64,000 bases of DNA from Nymphaea colorata (taxonomy: Eukaryota; Streptophyta; Magnoliopsida; Nymphaeales; Nymphaeaceae). Position numbers and translations under genes: made by a program. Shown one piece after another: positions 46,121 to 57,400 of the stretch; positions within the stretch are counted from its first letter, which is position 1; each line of letters begins with the position of its first letter. The stretch is from positions 124,001-188,000 of the forward strand of contig NC_045147.1 of the NCBI RefSeq assembly GCF_008831285.2, in the 5' to 3' direction. Below the pieces are notes generated by a model that was given only the letters and a program-made list of their open reading frames with translations, had not been told where the DNA came from and made no database searches.

Positions 46121-46518
46121 GGGGGCGTTTGGTTGGCAGGAAAAGCACTGTTCAACTGGAAAAAAAATTCAAATTTTTAAAACTTTTCCATTTCATCAAA
46201 CATGGAAAAAAAATTTGGACCGTTGGAGATGATTTTGGAAAAATATTTTCGAAAAAATTTCTCCAGCCAGATTGGTGGAGAAATTTTTCCAGAAATTTTT
46301 TGTGACCGTTGGAGGAGGAAATTTTTTCTCCCTCCTCCCTCCTTCTCTTCTTCCTCCTTCTTCCTCACCATTCCCATCAAACAAAGAAATTTTTTTCTAG
46401 AAAAATAATTCCTCCATAACAAACACAAACTGGTTTTGGAAAAACGGAAAAATTTTTCCGTTTCTTCAATTCCAGAAATTTTTTTCTAGAAATTTTTTTC
46501 TGACCATCAAACGGCCCC
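46121..46518. mobile_element. PIF/Harbinger-type MITE (398 bp)
   Basis: Starts GGGGGCGTTTGGTTGG and ends CCATCAAACGGCCCC, inverted termini of the Harbinger/Tourist style. It is flanked by a perfect TAA duplication (46,118-46,120 and 46,519-46,521). The interior is a long imperfect palindrome rich in GAAAAAAATTT and TTTCTAGAAA text. Open frames over it are artefacts. Confidence 0.9.
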
Positions 46519-48260
46519 TAAGGGACTGCATTAATGGTGCATTGTTTACTTGCAATTTTTTTTTAAGAAACCTTGATGGGGAACATTGTTAGACTAGCCT
46601 CCATTTCAAAAAAAGTAGAGATGAGACCCATCTTGTTAGTACGAGAATTAGCTGTTACTGGCGCCTTTACCAAGAGTAAACAATTCAAGGTTCAAATTAC
46701 ATCTTAACGGTTGAACAATTAAGCATTATGATTCTAACATAATGAACAACGTGAAAAGTGTACTTTTACCAACATGTGTAGGACGCCAGTAAAAATGTTC
46801 GTTGGCATAATAATGGACGTTGGTAAAAATTTTTATCAACATAACAACTAGTTGTCGGTAAAAAGTTGGACGTCAGTAATACTTTGACTGATGTTCACCT
46901 AAACATCACTAATAATATTTGTCAATGCAATTTAATGTGCCGTTGAAATTTGTTAAAAAAAAATTCTAATCCACAAATAATATAATTAATTCCAAAAATC
47001 AGAAATATATATACAAATATTAACCTGCTTATACATTGTATATGTCAAACCAAGCAGTTATATGTTCATAAACCAAACAAACATACATAACAAATGTTCA
47101 AAGTTATAAAAACATGAACAAAAATTTCTCCCATAGTAATGTCATTGCTGAGGTGGAAATCATGCAAAGTGTAATAGTGTTGGCAAGCCTTCAACGAACA
47201 TTAAGAAAACACGTTAGGACAAACAGAAATGAAGTTTAACAAATAGAACTCATTAAATAGAAATAAACATTATGTAACTGGTATCGTTAAGTTGTTGTGC
47301 TATAAACTGTGTAACTTGAGCTTGTAATTCTTAAAATTTTTTGCTAAGATAGAAGAAACTGATAAACCATGGAAACTTTGTCTTTTAGTAATGCATTTTC
47401 TTCCTTTAGAGTACATATGATGCTCGTGTTAGAGGACAAACCAAACTGAAAATGATTGACCAATCCTCATCATCTGTATTCTACTATGTCTATCCTGTCC
47501 AATCACCCAGAAGTAGACATCGTTACTTTTTGGTGTATCATGCGTCTCTTCAGACAATGTTTGGAGTTACTCTCTTAGTTGATCCTACAAAATATAATAT
47601 CATATTGCATGAAGAATGTAATTATTCGTAGCTGGTGAGATAGAAGAATATAACTATTCGAGTGAGACTTACAATGTCAACATCAGTTTCAGGGTTTAAG
47701 TAGTTCAGGTTCCTACTAGTAGTAATGAATAGCTAAGCACATCATGGCTGCAGTGAACTTTTCTCAAATTGTACATTGCAACACAAGTTATCAATTAATA
47801 TGTTTAGTCATATCATACATGAACATATATAATATTTACCTCTTTCTCCTAGAAACGTGCAAAACTTTGTATACTTATTGTATGCAAATACTTCTATTTA
47901 GCACATGCTATTGCATGTTTTTTTGCAGACTTCCTGAAATATGAAAACTTATAAATGTTGTAATGTGGTCTTTATATTGCACAACTATTAATATACAAAG
48001 TACATATATACCTTCGACTTAACTTTGGTAATGTAGCTTGTAATGGACTCCCAATAATCTTGTGAAATGTTGTACTTGTTGATGAAATTCGATACTTTGG
48101 CATCAACACGAGGACCTACAGGTAGTTTTAATAATTTCCTACACTCATGCCTCTAATAGCTATACAAGCATACATATTCATGCATAACCTGCTTCTATAG
48201 AGGTGTTGTTTCTTCTAGTGGAAATTCATACTTCTTATGTTTTCATATAATAAAGTGGTT

Positions 48261-48865
48261 GTCAGTATAATACTCCAAGTGCACAATTTCTATTAAAATA
48301 CAATTACTTGTACGCACAACCATATATCTGTTTTGAATGACGATGGTAGCTCGAAAAAATTATGTTATAGTAGTGGTGTGGTAACAGTATTTTGTGCATG
48401 TGTGTTCATCCAAATTGTAAAATATTGTGTCTCTCTTTCAATAAGTTGGCCCAACGAGTTATTGTTACAAGTCCTTAGTCATTTAAGCAATTCATCGAAC
48501 ACTTTTTGGGTGAGTAATAGGGACCAAAAACATTAAAATACGACAAGACACATTAAAATGACAACCAATCAATATATTATTTGGTAAATAAGTTCATGTG
48601 TAGTAGAATTAGACATGTTCAAAGTATGACACCAGAATCCAGTGGCACGTGCTGAAATTCAGCGATAATAATTGAGGGTTTGTTTTGTGTTTATGCAGAT
48701 ATTTCATGCAATTAATATATCAAATCGATAGTATTAAGCTCAACAAACATTATTTCAAAGTTTTATTGCCAAATGCTACTGAAAACGGTGAAGTCTCACC
48801 AGCAAAACATAGATATATACTTTAAAACAATATCATAACTCAAAATCATTCACAAATAGAAAAGA
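48261..48865. repeat. ~600-bp direct duplication, copy 1
   Basis: Shares with 48,874-49,460, in the same order, ATAATACTCCAAGTGCA, TCTGTTTTGAATGA, GTCTCTCTTTCAATAAGTTG, AATTCATCGAACACTT, GTGTTTATGCAGATAT and ATATCAAATCGATAGTA. Identity looks around 80-85%. Confidence 0.9.
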
Positions 48866-48873
48866 ATGTGAAT

Positions 48874-49460
48874 GTTAGCATAATACTCCAAGTGCATAGT
48901 TTCTATTAAAATATTACATACAGACATGTAATCAAAAATCTGTTTTGAATGATTATGGTAGCTCAGAATATAATATATCAGTGGTGTGGTAACAGGATCG
49001 CATGTCTGTGTACTAATATAAATCGTCAAATATTACGTCTCTCTTTCAATAAGTTGGCCCAAACAAGTTCATTATGATCAGTCCTTAGTCGTTCAAACAA
49101 TTCATCGAACACTTAGTGGGTGAGTAAAAGGTTAGGGATCGAAAACATTCAAATATCACAAAACACATTAAAACGACAACCATTCAATGTATTATTTTGT
49201 AAATAAGTTCATGTAGAATTAAACAGCCGGATTCCGGCAGCACGTGCCGGAATTCGTTGAGGTCCATAATTGAGGGTTTTGTGTTTATGCAGATATATTG
49301 TGCAATTAATATATCAAATCGATAGTACTAAGCTCAACAAATGTTATTACCAAATTTTACAGCCAAACACTACCGAAAAACAGTGAAGTTTTCACCAGCA
49401 TAACTTGGATACATACCCTAAAACAGTATCATAACTTAAAATCATTGATAAATATAATAA
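48874..49460. repeat. ~600-bp direct duplication, copy 2
   Basis: Second unit, diverged by point changes and small indels. Neither copy has a long open frame. Confidence 0.9.
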
Positions 49461-50081
49461 AATTTAACATTAAGATGAAAAAACCTACCCTTTTGTCATT
49501 TAGACATCAAAAAAATCGATGAAGAATACATGAAATTGCCAGAAAACTTTTTCTGCAGTAATCGTAGGTGGAAAGAAGGAGGAGAAAGGAAAAGATGGAA
49601 AACAAAGAAATGAGATGAAAGGCTTGGGTGAAGTTAAAAATGTTAGGAAATTCTTTACCAGTGCATAATAAACGTCAGTAAAGATACTACTTAAAAACGT
49701 CAGCGAAAGTATTGTGGTAATTTACATCAACACAATATGGACGTCAGTAAAAATTTATCATCAACATTTATAGACAACACATCGATGAAAGGAGCTTTAG
49801 TAATGCTTGGCCGAAAAACACTTACATCGACGCAAGCTTCAATATGTGTTGGTGAAAAGTAAATTTTTATGGACGCTTTTGCCGGCAGCCATCGGCAAAA
49901 GCTGAGATTCAACAATATTTTCGCAGGATGCATTGGTAAAAGCTGACTTGCATCAACATTGGGAGGAGAACGTTTGTGAAATACAACCTTCCCCGACACA
50001 GCTTCCTGGACGTTGGTAATTCACTTTCACCATTGTCTTCCTTTCCATGCATCAGGGAATCCACTCTTTTTTGTAGTGCTA

Positions 50082-50640
50082 AATCATGGGGGCTCTCCTT
50101 TGATGTTGAAACAACTTTTGTAGGTGACACAACAAATATAACGTGTGAACATTGGTTTTTCCAGCTAGTAGCAAAGGTTGCGGTTTCCAGATGTGTGTCC
50201 TCTCTACCTTTGAACATGTAATTTAGAAAGGGTTGCTGCCGATAGGAAATTAGAATCTAGAGATCACCAATTCTCATAGCAACCAAGGGTTGAGGCATTT
50301 CACAATTATATTGAATGAAACTTTCTCCTTTTATACTACTTTGCCTGTCTTCCTAACCTAGCACATAGAGAATAACAACAAAGAGCTGCGATGAATAAGC
50401 TAAGCTGGTCATTGAACTATTTCTCAAAAAGTTGTGAAGGGCACAACTTGACCATCACCAATCTCCTGGTTTAGCATAGGCAATAGAGAACTGCCCATAG
50501 ACGGACGAGAAGGATTGATTGCTGCCACCCGCTTGAGGCTAATGATGGAGAAAAGGGGATCCGGGGATGCAATGGTTCCATGAGTAGAAAGCACATCTTG
50601 CTTCATTTCACGAATGAGGGATGAACAACAACCTCCCTTT
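50082..50640. other. Intergenic, unassigned
   Basis: Nothing recognisable. Short frames on both strands (50,424-50,681 on minus among them) lack motifs. Confidence 0.4.
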
Positions 50641-50920
50641 AGAGGTCGTTTGATAGATGTACCGTAGGACAGAACAGACAAGACATCCTGTCTATTACGC
50701 TACTGTTCTGTCCATCCTATCAATGTTGTTTTCTGTCCATTGTTTGACAGTTTTAGGAACGGAAATCATGTTCCTTATGTCCAGCCTTTGTTTTACCTTT
50801 ATCTGTACTGTCTCTCTTGTTCGTCCTGTCCAATATTTGTTTATTAGAGTCTCTTATTTCATTATAAGAATACTCAAAAAGAAAGTATTTGAATAGCGAA
50901 GATAAGCAATAGTTTTCTCT

Positions 50921-51002
<82 letters not shown>

Positions 51003-52076
51003 AGAGACAAAGAGATCATCAATTCATGAAAAAAATAATTTTTGCTGTTTATATAAAAACAATTACATTGTTCTTGAATTATCAACTCTTCATAACTACA
51101 TGTATAAGTACAAACAACCTTTCAACCATTTCCTACTCTCAATAATGGTCTCCCAATTTCTATACTCTTTCTTTCTATAATAGTAATGTGACCATCAAGA
51201 GTCTGCTCATCATTTTCATTCATCATGTAAACTTGATTTGGGCCATGTATTTGCTTCTGCAAACCATAAAAATTAAGCATTTGCATGTCAATTTAATATT
51301 AAAAGGTGAAATATAGATAAAGTAAGGAGAAAACAAACACAAGTGGAGAGAGAGAGAGAGAGAGGAATGAGAAGAATTAATTTTGGTAATTTGTCATTGA
51401 TATAAGGCACAAGAAGAATTTCCGATCCGTCAACAAACAAGAGCAGCTGAATTCAGGCGAAAGGGGAAGCCTGCCGATTCCATGTTATTCCACTGATGAG
51501 AGATTTCCAAGTTAAACCGGCTGGCCTTGTCTAACATTTCAGGCTCACGATCTCACCCCAAGTATTTCATCAACCATCAGGCCAAAAATTGAAGATGTCA
51601 GCCAATGTATCAACAGACCTGAAGAGGGCCAAAAATTGAAGACGTCAGCCAATGTATCAACAGACCTGAAGAAGAGAACGTTTACGGTTTATCTATCCAT
51701 AAACACGAACAACCTAGTTTGCTGATGAAAAAATTTTCGGAGGAGAAGTGGCTGGAGGACGTGAGAAAGCTGGGCGAACTAAATAGTATTATAGTTCCCT
51801 TTTCCAGCCTGTAGGAACTAAATCCCTGGCCAGCCGCATCATCGTATCAGCTACATCTCATGGCAGACAGACAAATGAACATCAGATGTACCAGGAACAA
51901 TGATAAGAAATCAAGGCAAAGCTTAATCCCCGAACAATCCACGCAAAAAAGGAAAAAGAACAATCGACGCAAAAAAGGAAAAAGCCCTAAATCCAGTAAC
52001 CTAATCGTTGCCATTTGCAACAAAGCTCAAAATCAGACAATCCAAAAGGGGCTTTTGATACCATTGATAATAGAAT

Positions 52077-52124
<48 letters not shown>

Positions 52125-52558
52125 GAATAGACGAATGCAAATGGTCACCGAGACGTTGGAGATGAATAGAAGGCTGGAATACCGGTCGGCAGCAGGCAGG
52201 GGCAGCAAGCGATGCTGCGGCGGTCGCCCTTCAGCAGAGATGGAGGAGAAGGAGAGAAGACGGGGATGCTGTTGGAGATGGATTGAGAAAGAGTTGCTTG
52301 GGGAGGGGGAGGGGGACGGGGAGGAGAGGAAGAGATGGGGCGAGGGCAAGCTCGGGGTCGGGGAGGCTGTCGGGAGAGGCTGTTCCGTGGTTTAGCACGG
52401 AACGCGGTGGAACTCTTGACCCTTTTATACCTCTTGAGCCTTTTATACCCCTTGTTCTTTGTCCTGCATGTCTTGAGAGTTCTTTGTCGTGTCAATTTTA
52501 CCAAAACAGAACGCGTCTATTCTGTTCCGCGCTGTTCCAATGCAATCAAACGACCTCT
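50641..52558. mobile_element. 1.9-kb element with perfect 14-bp terminal inverted repeats
   Basis: The left end AGAGGTCGTTTGAT and the right end ATCAAACGACCTCT are perfect inverted repeats. The TA flanks extend the match to TTAGAGG/CCTCTAA, so the duplication is TA or a 3-bp TWA type. Subterminal ACAGAACAGAC/CTGTTCTGTCC text is repeated near both ends. The interior holds (AT)n(GA)n at 50,920-50,998, a 47-bp tandem duplication (51,580-51,673), (GA)n at 52,083-52,121 and a GC-rich stretch (52,180-52,420). The interior minus strand near 52,050 reads TCAATGGTATCAAAAGCC, like a retroelement primer site. No transposase is seen. Confidence 0.7.
50920..50998. repeat. Compound microsatellite (AT)n(GA)n
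   Basis: About 28 bp of AT followed by about 50 bp of GA inside the 50,641-52,558 element. Confidence 0.95.
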
Positions 52559-53954
52559 AACGTTACCTCGTATGGTGCATCTTCATGACGTATGAAATGC
52601 ATCATGTTTTTATGGTATTTATTAGGCATTCATGTATGTTTTATTGCTTAAGGTCCTATGATTACATTACTTTTATTGAATTGCAAATCTAATGAAAGAA
52701 AAAGCATTCAATGACCTTAATTATTGGCAATTCAAATGTCAAAAGAAATTTATCTTCACTATTTTTGAACCGATTACCAGTGGCAAAAAATCAACCTTGT
52801 CATGGCATATTCATTTGTTAACCTTAAGTATCATGAAAGAAATGACCCATAGAAGGTACTGACATAACTTCACAACATATTGACCCATTATTATCAAATT
52901 ACATGTTGACATGTCTTGAAAAATCTTTAAATTTTAGATCAAAATTGCCAAGTTTATGATGATTTTGTATGTTTCTTTACATGAAATTTGGAAGATACAA
53001 TCAAACCTGCCGGTAAAGACAATTATCTATTTCAATCGTGGACTTGTTTATTTTTCTCTTTAATACATTGGCTTAATCTACTACATTTTCATATATATTG
53101 CAAGAGGGACTAAAGTATATGCTCACATGGCCACAGTATTAAAAGAAATAAACTACTCACAATTGAGCGCATAGAGGATTTGGTTTATGTGCAGTCTAAC
53201 CTTTAGTTTCTTTCACAGAATAAAGATGAACTTAGGTAAATTAATACATGATTTATTGATTTATATGTTTATATACTTCTATGTATTTGGTATTGATTAT
53301 ATTTTCTCCACTCCATAATAGGAAAGGAAGCACTAAAATATTAGGATGTGAATATTAAAGAATTTAATTTAGAAGGAAAAATAAACTCACATTTACGCGA
53401 TCTTTCTATTCCATCATTTTATAATATCAATATTTTCCAATGTGCAAGAGGGGGAAGAGAAGGATGAAGAGGAGATGGAGATGAAGGAGTTAGAATCATG
53501 ACTATTTTTTAATGAACCGATTATTTTAACTATAATTTGATTGGATTATACGTATGAAAGATTAAACTTGTAAATTTGATGCATTATTGTATATGAGCTT
53601 CTGAATTGCTTTAGTTCATAAGTGTGTCTAATCTTTCTTCCATATTTTTTTTAAATTGCTATGCCCATTCTTATAGTGCCGTTCTTGCACCCATACCTAC
53701 GCTCATGTGACTTAGGGAAGGATATTATTGTCTTCCACATACAATTAATTTAATATTCATTATATTATTTTGTAAATCCAGCAACAAAATTCAAATAATT
53801 GAACGTTTTCTCATACCAACTTATTTTTTTTCGATTTCTTTAATATGGGGAAAAAAAAGCACGTTTCACAATTAGTAAGTGTTTTGCTGCTGATTTCAAA
53901 TTAACTCCTACTTACAAAGCATGTTTGCTATTTATTTTGAATCAACTCCTCTCA
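52559..53954. other. Intergenic, AT-rich, unassigned
   Basis: No gene is supported. Text at 53,680-53,715 (CTTGCACCCATACCTACGCT, then CATGTGAC) resembles the right end of the hAT family seen elsewhere, but no partner end was found. Confidence 0.4.
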
Positions 53955-54340
53955 CCAAAACAAGTCGAGTTTGAGTGGAGCTTAGCTAGCTTGAACTAAG
54001 ATTTGCCTGGAGCTTAATTGAGCCATATTAAGAAAAATCAATTTTTTAAAAAAGAGTAAATCTGCTTTGCCATATATATAAAAGAAGAATGTCCATATTT
54101 GAAGCTCACCCGAAAGTTGCTAATGAAGGCGGAAACCAAATAGAGCTACCTTGTTTTTTTTGTGATAACAACATTGAATCGAAAACATTAAAAAAAAAAG
54201 CTTTGGTTGAGTTTACATGAGCTGAGCTTGCCTAGCTCGAACTCAACCCATTTACTTAGTTAAGTCTACTTTATAATTTCAAGTCGACCTGTTCATCAAA
54301 CTGGTCGAGCTCCAACCGAATGAGCTCGAGTAGAGTCCGA
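53955..54340. mobile_element. GAGCT-rich repeat element, copy 2 (upstream of PIG-V)
   Basis: Shares CTGGAGCTTAATTGAGCCAT and GCTGAGCTTGCCTAGCTC with 41,640-42,180 in the same orientation and order. It ends about 140 bp before the preferred PIG-V start codon and overlaps the region where its promoter or 5' UTR should be. Confidence 0.65.
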
Positions 54341-54480
54341 TCTTCTTGCACACCCTACAAAAATTTTTCATTTAAGTGCCTCATCCTATTAACAATTACG
54401 AAGACCCACTCTTTCTGCCTTCCTCGATCGTCCGCCATTTCCGAACGTCTCCACCTCAGTCTGGTTCTTCCCATCTACAG

Positions 54481-57400
54481 ATGTTCATCCCCGGGCAGAA
54501 GAGGAAGAAGAAGAGGTTACTCGCGTCTGAAACCGCTCAACCTCCAGATACCCTAAGGATCCTCCGCATTGCAGCCGCTTCTAGGTTAGCTGTTGTCGTC
54601 CTTATCGTCTTCTGGAGGCTCATCGCTTCTCCCTACGACACCTCCGCCTCCTTGAACCCACCATGCCTCTCACCAGTAACCGGCGCGATTGATCATCCCT
54701 CCCGGCCCGTCCGGTGGCCAGTGATCAGCAAGGCGATAGAGGATAGCATCGTCTGGGACGGCGTCTACTTCGTCAGGATCGCCGAGTGTGGATATGAGTA
54801 CGAGCAGAGCTACGCCTTCTTGCCGCTCCTTCCGTTGTGCATTTCGTTCCTGGCGCGATCCGGTTCGTGAATTTCTTAGCTTGGACGTTCCGAGTCGCGC
54901 TTTCTTCGGTGGTTTTTTCTGTCGAGTTATGCGCCTTATATTGTTCGTCATATATTTAAAAGGGAAAGCGGTCAATGCTTATTCTGGGAAATTTTGTTGA
55001 CGACAATCTAAATGTATCCTCGAAAAGTTTGGTCTCACAGACGTGCTCAGCTTGGTTACTTGCTCGGAATCTATACCCTAAGTTCTGCTTTGTTAAGTGT
55101 TTTAGTGAAACAATCCCCAAAATATCTCTTCTTTCCGAGAGAAACTGGTTATACTATTGTCCCGTATTGTTGCTTTTAAGTTTTAACATTCATCTTAGCT
55201 AGCCTTCTTTGATTAATTAGCTGTGTAAGTTCGCTCAAATAGCTATGCCCAGTCTTTGCTTGATCATGGATCTTAAATGGGCTTTCCTTTTATATACTTT
55301 TAGTAGAAAGATATTGATGTTTGTTGAGTACTTGTTATACGAGCTTGATTGTGGTTGCATGGTGGCTTTGCAGTTTTTGCACCTTTTGTTCCACTCTTGG
55401 GCTATAGGGCAGTGTTGGGCTTGTCTGCGTACCTTCTGAATAATCTGGCCTTTTGCCTTGCATCAGTTTATTTTTATTGGTAAGGTACGTACCTTTCACT
55501 TCTTGTATGTTATCTGAATCTGATTCCGTTTCAACACCTGCACATGTCGGACAATGCTGAATGGTGTCACTAACCTAGAAAATTGATGACCACATGTAAT
55601 TTCTGATATACATGTCAGTACATGACCTGGCTTTCAAGGGATTTAACAGATGTATTCATTTGGCTGATACTAGAAATAGACTAATTATCGTCCCCTTATA
55701 AGATACAGCAAAACAAGATCTGTCTTGTAGATCTGCTGAAATGCTAGAGCAAGGTAGAATGAATTCCTTTATGGATCTTATAGGAGCTAGAGTTCTAAAA
55801 TTCTCCACTAAAACCACAATTCCAAGCCGATTAGAGCTCATCACACCTAGCTAGGTTAGTTTAAGGTTTTTAAAGTTAAGGAGCCAGAATGGGTTAACTA
55901 GGGATGCATCTCTCCGTACAATCTTGGTTGTGCCAACTGCAGCTTCTGCTCATAAAAAGGAATAGTCTAATATTTGTCTTTAGGGTAAACTAGTCCGATA
56001 TTGGTCTACAAGGCAAACTAATTTTTAACATTTTAATTGGGGATTTCAAGGGACATATATAACCCTTATTTTTGACCTCTGTATTTTTTTCTTTTTACTC
56101 TTTAGCCCAATGTTTTAAAATCTAGTGACTTGGAACTTGACTCGTCCATTTTTGACTTTATGACAGTGGGTAAACTCGGTGAGATCTTGTTAACTATTGT
56201 TTTTGAAAGGAAAAACATAATATAATTTGTCATTTGAACATATTGTAAAATTACTCGATCTCATGTATAACTCAGAAATAAGTCAACCAAACATCAAGTA
56301 AAGTAATAACTAAGTTATATTTAGTTATTTACTTGTGATAACAAGAAACCGGACAATTCAGCTACTGCTGCTACTCTATAGTTGCACAATTCAACATAAC
56401 TGAGTAGCAAGTATCAAGTATCAACATATTAATGAAAAGCAGCTTAACAAAAAACAAAGCATTAAAGTCAATGGATTCACTATGTATATATAACTATCCA
56501 CTAGTTAATAAAACTCAACATGTATGTATATATTATCTGAAATTAAAATTCCAATGTAAATGGCTGAACAGTATAAAAATTGAAATTAATGGATAACCCG
56601 ACTGAAAATTAAGCCTAATCAACTTTTAACTTATGTTTTACAAACTGCAAATTTAACAAATAAAAAATAATTTTAAATGTTTATATTCCAATAAATTAAA
56701 AGATTCATGTCAAAACTTAAGCTTTGTCACATGAGTGCGGGGTGTGGGTGCGGGTGAGTGAGCGGCACATCCCAAAAATTTTAGGTGCGGCATTTTATTA
56801 TTATTATTATTTTTAATTTATTATATATATAACAGAATAAGCATGTATATATTATTATTACAATTTAGTTATTAATGTATATAACATACTTGAATAATTG
56901 TATTGTATAGGAAAATATCAGAACAACATATATTGTATAAGTAATTTAGTAATATGACATTCTAACTGGGCTCGGGTGTGACTCGGAGCCGCACCCATGT
57001 CCGGTGCGCACCCGACTCAATGCGATTCGGGTGCGACAGTAAAATAGAAGAGTCCGGGTGACTTAGAACTTAAGTAATTAAGTAGTTAATGTACAATCAC
57101 TGTTGATTACAAACTGCAAAGCCTATAACCAGATGGTGCCAAGTCAAACGACTTTCAGATTGAGTCAGGTGAACTTCAACCTAGTGGAACTGAATTTTGA
57201 CAGTCAAACCGAGTTAAGCTGAGTTATTTTGTTTACTTTGCCATGTTTGTTGACCTGGTAGGGATCAAGTCAAGCTGTCAACAAGTTGCTTCAGTGAGTT
57301 TTAACTTTTAAGATACTCATTTAGCCCTTACCTATGAAGTATTTATTTATGTTGAAAAACTTTGGAGTTTTCAAATTTGATTTGCATGTTTTTATTGAGT

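Larger units (their letters stand above)
46540..50078. mobile_element. CACTA-like non-coding element
   Basis: The right end CTCTTTTTTGTAGTG (to 50,078) is the inverted form of the CACTACAAAAAA terminus of plant CACTA elements. Both sides carry many subterminal motifs GACGTCAGTAAAAAT/GACGTTGGTAAAAAT in direct and inverted forms (46,785-46,910 and 49,650-50,020), as CACTA elements do. The left terminus is not visible and no transposase is found, so it is a degraded or deletion derivative. The interior holds a ~600-bp direct duplication. Confidence 0.65.

Noticed and set aside
46177-46428. Overlapping frames at 46.2-46.4 kb on both strands
   Set aside because: They lie wholly within a palindromic Harbinger-type MITE.
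51987-52504. Long frames on both strands, rich in Ser/Pro/Arg
   Set aside because: They are built on (GA)n and GC-rich low-complexity DNA inside a transposable element; no motif. Kept only as a possible captured fragment.
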